Origin: Ruminococcus sp. YE71
GTDB taxonomy: Bacteria > Bacillota > Clostridia > Oscillospirales > Ruminococcaceae
Assembly (NCBI RefSeq): GCF_900119155.1
Contig: NZ_FPIR01000008.1
Location: 1-64,000 of the forward strand
Reading direction: 5' to 3'
DNA length: 64,000 bases
In this document: in pieces, positions 1 through 8,215 of the stretch
Layout of the letters: each line of letters starts with the position of its first letter
Position numbering within the stretch: position 1 is the first letter of the stretch
Position numbers and translations under genes: made by a program
Notes under the pieces: generated by a model
What the model was told of the DNA's origin: nothing
Seen by the model: the letters and a program-made list of their open reading frames with translations, nothing else
The model's database searches: none

Positions 1-1
1 G

Positions 2-172
2 TTCGGAGTGCTGAAAGAAGATCACGGCTTCAGAAGATTCCTTTGCAGGGGCAAAAACAACATCAAAACAGAGTTCATTTTGCTCGGGCTGGCATACAAC
101 ATAAAGAAACTTTTTACGAAGATCTCGGGAAACCGACTCGGAATATCTCTTTTTGAACTAAAATCGGCATAA
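2..172 (+). CDS. IS1182-family transposase, C-terminal end (cut by window edge)
   Basis: The frame opens at the window edge and reads 56 residues to a TAA at 170-172. It contains FGVLKEDHGFRRFLCRGK followed by KTEFILLGLAYNIKKL, which matches the conserved C-terminal block of IS1182-type DDE transposases (FGvLKqDyGFRRFltRGkknvktE). In the family this region follows the catalytic domain. There is no start codon inside the window, so whether the element upstream is intact cannot be judged. The hairpin just downstream (189-226) probably belongs to the element end or its terminator. Confidence 0.82.
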   Translation, partial: FGVLKEDHGFRRFLCRGKNNIKTEFILLGLAYNIKKLFTKISGNRLGISLFELKSA

Positions 173-188
173 AACCAACAGAACAAAA

Positions 189-226
189 CACCCCCGAGTT
201 CTCTTTTTGAAGAGGGCTTGGGGGTG
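189..226. terminator. Hairpin beyond the transposase, possible two-way terminator
   Basis: CACCCCC (189-195) pairs with GGGGGTG (220-226), with weaker pairing inside. On the minus strand it is followed by a T-rich tail (TTTTGTTCTG), so it could end the minus-strand operon that stops at 322. It may instead be part of the IS right end. Nothing else is apparent between 227 and 321. Confidence 0.5.
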
Positions 227-321
227 TGCGCGCTGAAAATGCCTATTTTACAAAGCATTGTATTTGACGGGTTTGATGTGCGGATATTGAGAGGGAGTGC
301 TGATGGTGCAACAGCTCCTTT

Positions 322-1164
322 TTATTTGCTCTTAATTTCTATCGTGGTGCGTTCGGGGTCTGTTTCCGAACTGTCGAGGGTCAGCTCACCGATTCCGTCA
401 GCCCTTATGACGCCGCCCGACGGATTCAGTACGCTGTCCACCGTCCCGACAATGTCCGCGTCAACTGTCGAGAACTCAAACGCGAGGGTCGTATTCGGCA
501 GCCTGCAATTCACCAGCTTCAGATCCTCGATGTAGCAGAAACCCTGCAAGCTCTCGATGGTGCAGTTGATGAATGTCAACCGTTTAGAGTTCCAGCCGAT
601 GTACGCGCCCGAGATGGTGCAGTTTTCGGCGGTCACATCCTCACTGTTCCAGAATGCGTCGCGCCCCGTGATGGACGAGTTGCGGATATGTACGTTCTTC
701 ACCCCGTCAAAACTGTAACAGCCGTCAAGGGTCAGCCCGTCTATGTCGATATCCGAGCTGTTCATGCACAGATAATCGCCGCACACGCTGACGTTGCGCA
801 TGGTGATGTCTGTGCACTCCCAGAGCGTTTCCGCGCCCTTCGGGAAGCTGACATTTTTGAGGTCAACGCCCCTGCATCTTCTGAACCCCTTCTGACCGAC
901 GTAAACACTGCCGCGCATGACGATATCGTCGGTATACCACAGCCCTGCACGGGCGTGTTCGCTGAAAATGCAGTCATCTATCTCCAGACGGCGGCAGTAC
1001 CACAGCGGATACTTCCACAAAAACTCCGAACCCGAGAGGATCACGCCCTGCGAATGTTTGAGCGCCGACTCTCCCACATCAAAACTGCATCCGACAACGC
1101 TGATATTTTCCGAGCGGAACAAGGCGCGTTCGTCATTGAACCGCTGATCGCGATATTCGGTCAT
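322..1164 (-). CDS. DUF3737 family protein (predicted right-handed beta-helix)
   Basis: 280 residues. The body is a run of short strands with regularly spaced Asn, Cys and aromatic residues (for example DITMRNVSVCGDYLCMNSSD and VTAENCTISGAYIGWNSK), the pattern of the DUF3737 pectate-lyase-like solenoid. No enzymatic motif can be named and there is no signal peptide, so it is expected in the cytosol. The start at 1164 is preferred over one at 1200 because GAGGAGGAG lies a few bases before it and it does not overlap the upstream gene. It is the last gene of ispD-deacetylase-DUF3737. The function is unknown for the family. Confidence 0.8.
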   Translation of the reverse strand: MTEYRDQRFNDERALFRSENISVVGCSFDVGESALKHSQGVILSGSEFLWKYPLWYCRRLEIDDCIFSEHARAGLWYTDDIVMRGSVYVGQKGFRRCRGVDLKNVSFPKGAETLWECTDITMRNVSVCGDYLCMNSSDIDIDGLTLDGCYSFDGVKNVHIRNSSITGRDAFWNSEDVTAENCTISGAYIGWNSKRLTFINCTIESLQGFCYIEDLKLVNCRLPNTTLAFEFSTVDADIVGTVDSVLNPSGGVIRADGIGELTLDSSETDPERTTIEIKSK

Positions 1165-1174
1165 CTGCTCCTCC

Positions 1175-1810
1175 TCAGTATAATTCGGTCTTAAAGACAT
1201 CGCTGTATATTATCGGCAGATCGGCTCTCGGCGTGATACCGTGCGCCGCAAACAGCTCGCTAATCGTGCAAAGCTCATACCCCTGACCGATAAGCTCGGG
1301 AACGATGGTTTTCAGCGCATCGACAGTCTGCTGATTGTGCTCCTGATCATGAAGCAGAACGATCAGCCCGTCCCTTGCGGCGCCGAGAACAGCATCCACA
1401 CGTTCTTTGACCGAAACGCTTGGTTCCCAGTCTCTGCACCCCTCGCCGCAGATAAACGGCAGGTCGATGAGTTCAAACATCCTCGCGTCATAAGCGATAT
1501 ACGGCGGACGGAAAAACTTCGGATGTTCGCCCGTCAGCTCGGTTATCCGCCTGTCGGTCTCGCGCATCTCGGCGAGTATCACCTCATCCGAAAACTTCGT
1601 CATATCACTGTGGGTCAGCGAGTGGGAATTGATCTCATGTCCCTCATTCTTCTCGCGTACAACGATATCCGCGGTATCCGCCGTAATATTCTCACCGATC
1701 AGAAAAAACGACCCTTTAACGCCGTACTGCCCGAGAATATCGAGCACCTGCGGAGTGATCTCCGCGTCGGGTCCGTCATCAAATGTCAGTGCGATGTATT
1801 TCTTGTCCAT
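1175..1810 (-). CDS. Polysaccharide deacetylase family protein (NodB domain)
   Basis: 211 residues, almost all NodB homology domain. TFDDGPD (about residues 9-15) supplies the catalytic Asp and a metal Asp. SHSLTHSD supplies the two metal His. RPPY is motif 3, and LHD near residue 153 fits the late His motif. The family removes N-acetyl groups from peptidoglycan or other glycans. There is no signal peptide or anchor, which is unusual for a cell-wall enzyme, so a cytoplasmic sugar substrate is possible. The start codon lies inside the end of ispD (25-nt overlap), indicating translational coupling. Confidence 0.87.
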   Translation of the reverse strand: MDKKYIALTFDDGPDAEITPQVLDILGQYGVKGSFFLIGENITADTADIVVREKNEGHEINSHSLTHSDMTKFSDEVILAEMRETDRRITELTGEHPKFFRPPYIAYDARMFELIDLPFICGEGCRDWEPSVSVKERVDAVLGAARDGLIVLLHDQEHNQQTVDALKTIVPELIGQGYELCTISELFAAHGITPRADLPIIYSDVFKTELY

Positions 1811-2514
1811 AATTGATCCTCTTCTAAAAGCATTTCGGCGATGGTCAGGTCGGTAGGAGTTGTGAGCTTGATGTTCCGCTCACTGCCGCGGATAAGCCCA
1901 ACAGGCAGACCTGCCGAAATGAAAACGCTTGCGGTATCGGTAAGACGGCTCTTCTGTTCATCGGTCAGCGAGCGGTAAGCGATGTCAAGCTTTGCGAGCC
2001 TGAAAGTCTGCGGCGTCTGCGCCCGAAACAGCTTTGCGCGTTCGGGAACGCTGTCTATCCTGCTCCCGTCCTCCGAGAAAAGCAGGGTGTCTGTCGAAGG
2101 TATGCTGACAGTCACGCCGTCCTGTTCCTTCATGGCGATGATGCTGTCGATTATCTCGCGGCGGCTGACAAAAGGTCTGACACCGTCATGGGTAAGGATG
2201 ATATCCTCCTCCGTGATACCGTTATCAAGCCTGATCCTCTCGACGATGCGGAAGACTGTCTCGGTGCGGTCTTTACCGCCCTCGATTATCCTCAGTTTCG
2301 AGCCGTCAAGCCCGTACTCCGCGCACATTTCGCCGAACTTCTGCACCCATTCCGCGTGAACGCCCACGTAGACCATATCTATCTCACCGCAGGCAAGAAA
2401 CCTTTCGGCGGTGCGGACAAGCACCTGTCTGTCTCCCAGCATGAGGAACTGCTTTGGTATGTCAAGTCCCATCCTCGAACCCGTACCGCCTGCGACTATA
2501 GCAGCGTAGATCAT
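1786..2514 (-). CDS. ispD: IspD/TarI family cytidylyltransferase
   Basis: 242 residues. The N-terminal AAIVAGGTGSRMG is the CTP-binding loop, followed by IPKQFL. HDGVRPFV, RAQTPQTF and NIKLTTPTDL are the other family signatures. IspD makes 4-diphosphocytidyl-methylerythritol in the MEP isoprenoid route; TarI makes CDP-ribitol for teichoic acid with a very similar fold. An ispF gene at 30991 shows that the MEP pathway exists here, which favours IspD, but motifs alone do not exclude TarI. The start at 2514 follows GAAGGTG; a longer frame to 2544 would run into the upstream terminator hairpin. Confidence 0.82.
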   Translation of the reverse strand: MIYAAIVAGGTGSRMGLDIPKQFLMLGDRQVLVRTAERFLACGEIDMVYVGVHAEWVQKFGEMCAEYGLDGSKLRIIEGGKDRTETVFRIVERIRLDNGITEEDIILTHDGVRPFVSRREIIDSIIAMKEQDGVTVSIPSTDTLLFSEDGSRIDSVPERAKLFRAQTPQTFRLAKLDIAYRSLTDEQKSRLTDTASVFISAGLPVGLIRGSERNIKLTTPTDLTIAEMLLEEDQLWTRNTSH

Positions 2515-2533
2515 AATATCACCTTCTATAAAT

Positions 2534-2556
2534 AAAGGCGGCACGCAGCCGCCTTT
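2534..2556 (-). terminator. Terminator hairpin between prs and ispD
   Basis: AAAGGCGGC (2534-2542) pairs perfectly with GCCGCCTTT (2548-2556) around a 5-nt loop. On the minus strand the 3' arm ends in TTT and continues ATTTATA, a weak U-tract. It probably reduces rather than abolishes transcription from prs into ispD. Confidence 0.65.
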
Positions 2557-2563
2557 AACATTT

Positions 2564-3703
2564 TTACTTTTTGTATTTATCGAGAAGAGCAGAGATCTTC
2601 TGATGCGGGTCGATAACGTCCGAGATGGACATATCGTGGTTGAGAGTCGCGATGTAGTATGCGATATACTTTGTGCAGTCTACCTCGTGGAACCAGGGAG
2701 CCGCCTGAAGTTCGGGAGTGCGGTAGGTGAGGTTAGTACCGAATACAGCGTCGATAGTGCCCTCGGCATACATCTCGTCGAACTTCTTGAGACCGCTTGT
2801 GAACATACCGTAGGTAGCATAGCAGAAGATCTTTTTAGCGTTGCGCTTTTTCAGCTCAACTGCGATGTCGAGCATCGACTCACCCGAAGCGATAAGGTCG
2901 TCAGCGATGAATACGCTCTTGCCCGCAACGTCGTTGCCCATGTACTCGTGAGCCACGATGGGGTTTCTGCCGTTTACAACAGTAGAATAGTCGCGGCGCT
3001 TGTAGAACATACCGAGGTCAACGCCGAGAACGGAAGCATAGTACATATTTCTTCCGATAGCGCCTTCATCGGGAGATACGATCATGAAGTTCTCCTTATC
3101 GAACTTGAGCTCGGGGAAGGTGCGAAGCATGGTCTTGAGCACCTGATAGGAAGGCATGATGTTGTCAAATCCCGTGAGGGGGATAGCATTCTGAACTCTC
3201 GGGTCATGAGCGTCGAAGGTGATGATGTTCTGAACGCCCATGTTCGCAAGTTCCTGCAAAGCCACCGCACAGTCAAGAGACTCACGGTAGGTGCGGCGGT
3301 GCTGTCTGCCGCCGTAAAGGATAGGCATGATAACATTTATACGGTGAGCCTTGCCGCTCGCTGCCTGAATGATACGCTTGAGATCCTGAAAATGATCGTC
3401 GGGAGACATAGCGTTCTCCTTGCCGAACATCTTGTATGTACAGCTGTAATTTGCCATATCGCAGATGATGAAAAGGTCTTTGCCGCGTACCGTAGATTTG
3501 ATGAGACCCTTGCCGTCGCCCGATTGGAAACGGGGGCACTCAGCCTCGATAAGGAAACCCTTGTGATCTTCGGGGATATTGAACCATTTGCGGAAATAGC
3601 CGTCGAGCTTTGCACCGATCTCCGATGCGCTCTGCATAGCGATTATGCCGAGAGGCGCCACACTTGTACTGGTGTCAAAGATCATTTTTTCGTTACTGCC
3701 CAT
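2564..3703 (-). CDS. prs: Ribose-phosphate pyrophosphokinase (PRPP synthetase)
   Basis: 379 residues, longer than the usual 310-320 aa enzyme and like the extended form common in Clostridia. It converts ribose 5-phosphate and ATP to PRPP for nucleotide, His and Trp synthesis. PILYGGRQHRR is the flexible-loop region, ITFDAHDPRVQNAI the metal/ATP segment, and VFIADDLIASGES the PRPP-binding loop. In that loop the classical DDMIDTAGT is replaced by DDLIASGES. It has its own promoter at 3759-3787 and a terminator at 2534-2556. Confidence 0.93.
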   Translation of the reverse strand: MGSNEKMIFDTSTSVAPLGIIAMQSASEIGAKLDGYFRKWFNIPEDHKGFLIEAECPRFQSGDGKGLIKSTVRGKDLFIICDMANYSCTYKMFGKENAMSPDDHFQDLKRIIQAASGKAHRINVIMPILYGGRQHRRTYRESLDCAVALQELANMGVQNIITFDAHDPRVQNAIPLTGFDNIMPSYQVLKTMLRTFPELKFDKENFMIVSPDEGAIGRNMYYASVLGVDLGMFYKRRDYSTVVNGRNPIVAHEYMGNDVAGKSVFIADDLIASGESMLDIAVELKKRNAKKIFCYATYGMFTSGLKKFDEMYAEGTIDAVFGTNLTYRTPELQAAPWFHEVDCTKYIAYYIATLNHDMSISDVIDPHQKISALLDKYKK

Positions 3704-3758
3704 CTGATAAATCCTCTTTTCTCAGTCATTTCGTCCATTTGGACGCTAATATATCTAT

Positions 3759-3787
3759 ATTATACAATATCTGTGCCGAATTATCAA
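3759..3787 (-). promoter_or_regulatory. Sigma-A promoter of prs
   Basis: Minus strand: TTGATA (3787-3782), 17-bp spacer, TATAAT (3764-3759), about 55 bp before the prs start. About 32 bp further upstream lies a perfect palindrome ATTTGTACAAAT (3819-3830). Confidence 0.8.
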
Positions 3788-3840
3788 GTGCTTTCAGAAA
3801 ATTTCATTATTTTTTCTCATTTGTACAAATTAGTAGCAAA

Positions 3841-3920
3841 AGAGACAGGTCACTTTATTCAAGAGTGGTAAGCATTATGTAACTCACGGGGTTTGAGCTG
3901 TTGTACTGTCTCTGTTTTTT
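3841..3920 (+). other. Possible structured element in the prs-alaX gap
   Basis: This 337-bp gap (3704-4040) carries no gene I can support. Within it AGAGACAG (3841-3848) pairs with CTGTCTCT (3906-3913) and is followed by GTTTTTT. Between the arms, CACT/AGTG (3851-3854/3864-3867) and CTCA/TGAG (3883-3886/3894-3897) can form two small hairpins, giving a three-way-junction shape. There is no clear promoter in front. An 8-bp pairing in a gap this size can arise by chance. Confidence 0.25.
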
Positions 3921-3956
3921 CGAGTACCTCCCCGCAGCTTCTCCGTCTGACAGGAC

Positions 3957-3985
3957 TTGCAAATCCTGCCGAAAGGTGCTATAAT
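3957..3985 (+). promoter_or_regulatory. Sigma-A promoter of the alaX gene
   Basis: TTGCAA (3957-3962), 17-bp spacer, TATAAT (3980-3985), with the start codon at 4041. Confidence 0.8.
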
Positions 3986-4040
3986 ATAAAATAACAGCCG
4001 CGGAGCGCATAAGCTCTGTGGAAAACACGGAGGTATAAAC

Positions 4041-5189
4041 ATGACAGAAAGATTATACGATGACGGTTCACTGATGGAGTTCGACGCAAAAGTCGTCTCC
4101 TGCACAGAGATAAAGAAAGGCTTCGAGGTCGTTCTCGACAGAACTGCTTTCTTCCCCGAGGGCGGCGGACAGCAGGGCGACGTCGGCAGAATCGACGGAG
4201 CCGAGGTCATCGACACCTATGAAAAAAACGGAGAGATAATCCACAAGTGCAAGTCCGCACTCGAAGTCGGCAGCAGCGTACACGGCACAGTCGATGAGCA
4301 TATTCGCCTCAGAAGGATGCAGAACCATTCGGGCGAGCATCTGCTGATGGGCTTCATCCACGCAAAACTCGGCTATGAGAACGTGGGATTCCATCTCGGT
4401 TCGTCGGAAGTCACCCTCGACCTCAACGGCACCATAACCGACGAAGACCTGAAAGAATGTGAGCTGAAAGCCAACGAAGCCATAGCACGCGACCTGCCGA
4501 TAACCATCACCTATCCCGACAGTTCCGCCCTCGCTTCGATGGAATACAGAAGCAAGCTCGAAATGACCGAGAACGTGAGGATAGTCACTATAGAGGGCGT
4601 GGATGTCTGCGCCTGCTGTGCTCCTCACGTCAGCTCCACAGGAAAGATCGGCATCGTGAAGGTGCTTTCGTCCGAAAGCTACAAGGGAGGCACAAGAGTG
4701 CATATCCTCTGCGGTCTCGACGCTTTTGAACTGCTCGGTCAGCGTCTCGAAGCGGTCGCCGAGATTTGCAGACTGCTCTCCGCAAAGCCCGAAAAGGCAG
4801 TCGGTTTCGTGGAAAAACTGCTGGGCGAGAACAACGAGCTGAAACGCAGGATAGCCGAAGCCGAAAAGGAGAAAGCCGCCGAGATCATCGCAAGCCTGAA
4901 AAACGACAGCAGAAAGAGCTTCTGCGTATTCACGAAGGGTATCGGACGCGACGCTCTGCGTGAGGTCGCAAACAAGGCAGTGCTCCTGACCGACGGTATC
5001 GCAGGCGTTTTCGGCGAGGAAGAGCAGGGATTCAGCTACATTATCGCGTCCGCAAACGTTCCGCTCAGGGCGAAGTCGAAAGAGATCAACTCGGCACTCG
5101 GCGGCAAGGGCGGCGGCTCGGATCAGATGATCCAGGGCAGCGTCACCGCCGACAAAGAAACTATCGAAAAATTCTTCTCGGAACTCTGA
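4041..5189 (+). CDS. AlaX-type alanyl-tRNA editing protein with DHHA1 domain
   Basis: 382 residues. It resembles the editing half of alanyl-tRNA synthetase and would hydrolyse mischarged Ser- or Gly-tRNA(Ala) in trans. FFPEGGGQQGD near residue 37 is the substrate loop; HSGEHLL (about residue 96) and CACCAPH (about 191) hold the zinc ligands HxxxH and CxxxH. After a charged coiled segment (about 255-285) comes a DHHA1 domain ending in GGKGGGSDQMIQG. It has no catalytic aminoacylation domain. It is a single gene between its own promoter (3957) and a strong terminator (5201). Confidence 0.92.
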   Translation: MTERLYDDGSLMEFDAKVVSCTEIKKGFEVVLDRTAFFPEGGGQQGDVGRIDGAEVIDTYEKNGEIIHKCKSALEVGSSVHGTVDEHIRLRRMQNHSGEHLLMGFIHAKLGYENVGFHLGSSEVTLDLNGTITDEDLKECELKANEAIARDLPITITYPDSSALASMEYRSKLEMTENVRIVTIEGVDVCACCAPHVSSTGKIGIVKVLSSESYKGGTRVHILCGLDAFELLGQRLEAVAEICRLLSAKPEKAVGFVEKLLGENNELKRRIAEAEKEKAAEIIASLKNDSRKSFCVFTKGIGRDALREVANKAVLLTDGIAGVFGEEEQGFSYIIASANVPLRAKSKEINSALGGKGGGSDQMIQGSVTADKETIEKFFSEL

Positions 5190-5200
5190 AAAAAATAACA

Positions 5201-5236
5201 GCGTCTCCGCAGACTATCGACTGTCTGCGGAGACGC
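5201..5236. terminator. Bidirectional terminator between alaX and queF
   Basis: A 14-bp perfect stem: GCGTCTCCGCAGAC (5201-5214) with GTCTGCGGAGACGC (5223-5236), loop of 8. TTTGTTTTT follows on the plus strand and TGTTATTTTTTT on the minus strand, so it ends both convergent units. Confidence 0.93.
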
Positions 5237-5251
5237 TTTGTTTTTGCGGAA

Positions 5252-5746
5252 TTATCTGTTGTTGACCTGTTCGGGATAGAGGTCGTGGTGGGTGAGCCTT
5301 TCCCAGGCGACCTGCTCCCACTTTGTGCCCGGTCTGCCGTAGTTGCAGTACGGGTCGATGGAGATGCCGCCCCTCGGCAGGAATTTGCCCCACACCTCGA
5401 TGTAGGCAGGCTCCATCAGCTTTATAAGGTCGTTCATGATGATGTTCACGCAGTCCTCATGGAAATCGCCGTGGTTGCGGAAGCTGAACAGATAGAGCTT
5501 CAGCGACTTGCTCTCCACCATCTTCACACGCGGAACGTAGCTGATGTATATGGTCGCAAAGTCGGGCTGACCCGTTATCGGGCACAGGCTCGTGAATTCG
5601 GGACAGTTGAACTTCACGAAGTAGTCGCGGTCGGGATGCTTGTTCTCAAAGGTCTCCAGTACCGACGGGTCATAGTCGGTCGGGTAGTTCGTATGCTGAT
5701 TTCCGAGCTGGGTGATGCCCTCGTCGGTCTTGTTTCTTTCGCTCAT
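5252..5746 (-). CDS. queF: NADPH-dependent 7-cyano-7-deazaguanine reductase QueF
   Basis: 164 residues, the short unimodular (B. subtilis-like) form. It reduces the nitrile of preQ0 to the aminomethyl of preQ1 in queuosine synthesis. [14 protein letters not shown] carries the nucleophilic Cys (about residue 55) and the acid Asp seven residues later. ESKSLKLY is the NADPH-binding QueF motif, and RNHGDFHED supplies the conserved His and Glu. It is the last gene of queD-queE-folE-queC-queF, 9 bp after queC, and ends at a shared terminator. Confidence 0.95.
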   Translation of the reverse strand: MSERNKTDEGITQLGNQHTNYPTDYDPSVLETFENKHPDRDYFVKFNCPEFTSLCPITGQPDFATIYISYVPRVKMVESKSLKLYLFSFRNHGDFHEDCVNIIMNDLIKLMEPAYIEVWGKFLPRGGISIDPYCNYGRPGTKWEQVAWERLTHHDLYPEQVNNR

Positions 5747-5755
5747 ATTTCCTCC

Positions 5756-6433
5756 TTAAAGTGCAGGGTCTGCGATGCCGTTCGCCGCGAATGCTGCCGC
5801 ACGGTCGCGGCAGGTGCCGCATACGCCGCAGGGCTTGTCGCCGCCCTCGTAGCAGCTCCATGTCAGGTGATAGGGAGCACCGAGCCTGATGCCCTCAGCG
5901 ACCACCTGTGCTTTGTTCCATGTCACGAACGGCGCTTCAACACGCAGCTGTTCGCCGCTTCCGAGATATATCGCGGTGTTTATCGCATCGTTGAACTGTT
6001 CGCTGCAATCGGGATAGGCGTTGCCTGCCGCGTCGTCCGAATGCGCACCGTAGTAGATGACCTCGCAGCCGTTCGAGAGCGCGATGCTCGCCGCCGACGA
6101 AAGGAACAGTCCGTTCCTGAACGGAACGTAGGTCGAAACAGGCTTGCCGTCGGTCACGGCGAGCTGCTCGGCGTAGGATTCCTTCGGTATCTCTTCGCTG
6201 CTGCCTTTCAGAAGCGAGCAGTCGGAATCCGCGAATATCGCCGCAAGGTCGAGAGTCCTTAGTGTGACGCCGTAATGTGCGGCGACGGCTCTTGCGGCTT
6301 CAATCTCCTTCGAGTGCTTCTGACCGTATGAGACCGACAGAGCCATGACCTCATCCGAGCCGTATTTGTCAACAGCAATCGCAAGACAGGTAGTGCTGTC
6401 AAGTCCTCCGCTGAAAAGTACAAGTGCTTTCAT
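5756..6433 (-). CDS. queC: 7-cyano-7-deazaguanine synthase QueC
   Basis: 225 residues. It converts 7-carboxy-7-deazaguanine to preQ0 using ATP and ammonia. [10 protein letters not shown] at residues 7-16 is the PP-loop for ATP. The C-terminal [15 protein letters not shown] supplies the four zinc-binding Cys. Its ATG overlaps the folE stop by 4 nt, a typical coupled arrangement. Confidence 0.95.
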   Translation of the reverse strand: MKALVLFSGGLDSTTCLAIAVDKYGSDEVMALSVSYGQKHSKEIEAARAVAAHYGVTLRTLDLAAIFADSDCSLLKGSSEEIPKESYAEQLAVTDGKPVSTYVPFRNGLFLSSAASIALSNGCEVIYYGAHSDDAAGNAYPDCSEQFNDAINTAIYLGSGEQLRVEAPFVTWNKAQVVAEGIRLGAPYHLTWSCYEGGDKPCGVCGTCRDRAAAFAANGIADPAL

Positions 6434-6999
6434 TTTACGCCCTCCATCAGCTGTCTTTGCAGGTCGCGGTCGGTAAGGAACTCGCCGAAGTAGGTCTGCG
6501 AGATAGTCCTTGCCGAAGTGTTTTTGATGCCGCGTGCGGTCATGCAGCTGTGTGTGCCTGCGATGACGACGCCCACATCGGGAGTGCCTGCCGCCTCCAT
6601 AAGTATCTCCGCGATATCCGCGCCCAGCTTCTCCTGCAATTGCAGACGCTTTGCCGCCATCTCGCAGATGCGTGCTATCTTGCTGAGCCCGATGACTCTG
6701 CCGCGGGGTATGTAGGACACGTTCACCGACATATCGTACATAAGCGCCAGATGATGCTCGCAGTAGGAGAAGACCTCGATATCCCGCACAGTCACGGGTC
6801 CCGAACTGTAGGGCGCGTCAAAGGTCTTTCCGAACATCTCGGCGATCTCGTGATTCGTGTAGTTTATTCCCTCGAACACCTCGTTATACATCCTCGCGAC
6901 GCGTGCGGGTGTCTCCGCAAGACCCTCTCTGTCGGGGTCCTCGCCCAGCGCGATAAGAATGCCCCTGATGTGTTCCTCTATCGCTTTTGTATCTATCAT
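6430..6999 (-). CDS. folE: GTP cyclohydrolase I FolE
   Basis: 189 residues. It converts GTP to dihydroneopterin triphosphate, the first step of queuosine here and also of folate. [11 protein letters not shown] holds the zinc Cys and His. [21 protein letters not shown] is close to the family signature (shown here in part), and [10 protein letters not shown] supplies the second Cys. The start at 6999 is chosen because GAGAGGAG lies at the right distance; an ATG at 7017 would sit inside queE. Its place between queE and queC suggests it mainly serves preQ1 synthesis. Confidence 0.94.
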   Translation of the reverse strand: MIDTKAIEEHIRGILIALGEDPDREGLAETPARVARMYNEVFEGINYTNHEIAEMFGKTFDAPYSSGPVTVRDIEVFSYCEHHLALMYDMSVNVSYIPRGRVIGLSKIARICEMAAKRLQLQEKLGADIAEILMEAAGTPDVGVVIAGTHSCMTARGIKNTSARTISQTYFGEFLTDRDLQRQLMEGVK

Positions 7000-7000
7000 G

Positions 7001-7666
7001 TCAGACTCCTCTCGCATTCGGGTCCCAGATGAACTTGTGAAGCTGCAATTGCAGCCTTACTTCACCGAGCCTATGCTCTTTCATGAACTCCACCATATCG
7101 GCAGGCTCTATCATGCCGAACACGGGGCTGAGATATATCTTTCCTTTCGGGCGGTAATCCTCAATGACCTTTGCCGCCCGTTCCAGGTCTTCCGCCGAGC
7201 CGCAGACGAATTTGAGCGTGTCGCAGTCCCGCAGCTTCGGCAGGTTGTCAAGGCACATCCTGTTCTCCATGCCGCTTGAGGGCAGCTTGTAGTCCATAGT
7301 GAACTCCGCACCGCTTTTCATCACATCGTCACCAAAAGCTACCGAACCGTTGGTCTCGATCTCGACCCTCATCCCCAGAGCGCACAGCCCCTTGATGAGT
7401 ACACAGATGTTCTTCTGTAAAAGCGGTTCGCCGCCAGTGAGGGTAACGTTCTTCATCCCATCGTCAAAGGCTTTTTTCGCCGTCTGCAATAACTCATCAA
7501 GAGTAACTGCCCTGTGAGGCGCGTCGGGGGGATTCGCCCATTTCGTATCGCACCATGAACAGCTGAGGTTGCACCCCGTGAAACGCAGAAAGAGCGCAAG
7601 TTCACCTGCGTGCTGACCCTCGCCGTTTATGCTCACAAAGCTTTCCGCAAGTCTGAAACTATCCAT
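7001..7666 (-). CDS. queE: 7-carboxy-7-deazaguanine synthase QueE (radical SAM)
   Basis: 221 residues. It performs the radical SAM ring contraction of 6-carboxytetrahydropterin to [14 protein letters not shown] holds the CxxxCxxC that binds the 4Fe-4S cluster, and [11 protein letters not shown] is the radical SAM GGE motif. The N-terminal [17 protein letters not shown] is typical of QueE. Its start lies 1 nt after the queD stop and its ribosome site (GAGGTG) lies within the queD end. Confidence 0.95.
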   Translation of the reverse strand: MDSFRLAESFVSINGEGQHAGELALFLRFTGCNLSCSWCDTKWANPPDAPHRAVTLDELLQTAKKAFDDGMKNVTLTGGEPLLQKNICVLIKGLCALGMRVEIETNGSVAFGDDVMKSGAEFTMDYKLPSSGMENRMCLDNLPKLRDCDTLKFVCGSAEDLERAAKVIEDYRPKGKIYLSPVFGMIEPADMVEFMKEHRLGEVRLQLQLHKFIWDPNARGV

Positions 7667-7667
7667 G

Positions 7668-8087
7668 TCACACCTCGTAGCAAGCGCAGTTGTCGGGTGT
7701 CTCGTAAACGGTCACCCGCGAGACGGGAAGTCCCTGACGGGTCAGCTCTTCGTAAAAGAGCTTCGCAAAATTCTCCGCAGTCGGACGGCAGGAAATCTCG
7801 ATCCGTCTGAAACCCTCACTGTCGAAAGCCGCGATAGTCTCGGGTCTGAGGGTGCCCACTTCGTGGATAAGCGCGTGGTCGTAGCTGTCGCAAAGCCTGC
7901 GCACAGCCTTTTTCAGGTCGCCGAAATCTATCACCATACCGCGCTTTTCGCCGCCCTCGATAAGTTTTTCCTGCGACACTTCCACTTCAACGATCCAGTG
8001 ATGACCGTGGATATTCGCGCACTTTCCGTTGTATCCCGAAAGAAAATGCGCACTGTCGAAGGAAGCCTGTGTTTTAAGTATATACAT
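7668..8087 (-). CDS. queD: 6-carboxy-5,6,7,8-tetrahydropterin synthase QueD
   Basis: 139 residues. It turns dihydroneopterin triphosphate into 6-carboxytetrahydropterin. FDSAHFL and NIHGHHW supply the three zinc His, and GKCANIHG has the catalytic Cys; the late YDHALIHEV His and the C-terminal YETPDNCACYE match the family. It is the first gene of the operon, just after a terminator hairpin and its GGAG ribosome site, so its expression is likely set by the preQ1-type riboswitch at 8153-8195. Confidence 0.95.
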   Translation of the reverse strand: MYILKTQASFDSAHFLSGYNGKCANIHGHHWIVEVEVSQEKLIEGGEKRGMVIDFGDLKKAVRRLCDSYDHALIHEVGTLRPETIAAFDSEGFRRIEISCRPTAENFAKLFYEELTRQGLPVSRVTVYETPDNCACYEV

Positions 8088-8106
8088 TTTTCACTCCATA
8101 AAAAAA

Positions 8107-8126
8107 CTGCCTGCTCTCGCAGACAG
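8107..8126 (-). terminator. Attenuator terminator of the que operon
   Basis: Minus strand: CTGTCTGC (8126-8119), loop GAGA, GCAGGCAG (8114-8107), then seven T (8106-8100), 13 bases before the queD ATG. The upstream GGGCAGA (about 8156-8150) can pair with TCTGTCT in the 5' arm, which would provide an antiterminator next to the aptamer. Confidence 0.85.
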
Positions 8127-8152
8127 AAGTGTACAAATCGACCTCATATCTG

Positions 8153-8195
8153 CCCTGGTTTTGTTTATCGACAGGATGGCGCAAACGAACTGTCG
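8153..8195 (-). ncRNA. preQ1-I type riboswitch aptamer
   Basis: Minus strand: a 6-bp stem CGACAG (8195-8190) / CTGTCG (8174-8169) is followed by an A-rich tail ATAAACAAAACCAGGG. The tail resembles the T. tengcongensis class I aptamer (UUAACAAAACAAGGG after its P1 stem). The final CC-AGGG region would form the pseudoknot with the loop. Position (promoter, aptamer, terminator, queD) and the five preQ1 synthesis genes downstream support the call. The family senses preQ1 and represses; that response is inferred here. Confidence 0.85.
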
Positions 8196-8215
8196 GGCGG
8201 TAACCGCCAAATGAA

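Noticed and set aside
2603-3871. 422-codon plus-strand frame opposite prs
   Set aside because: It has no recognisable domain and lies over a complete PRPP synthetase with its own promoter.
3850-4040. T-box leader before the alaX gene
   Set aside because: The T-box core (GGGTGGNACC) is absent and the promoter at 3957 leaves only about 50 nt of leader.
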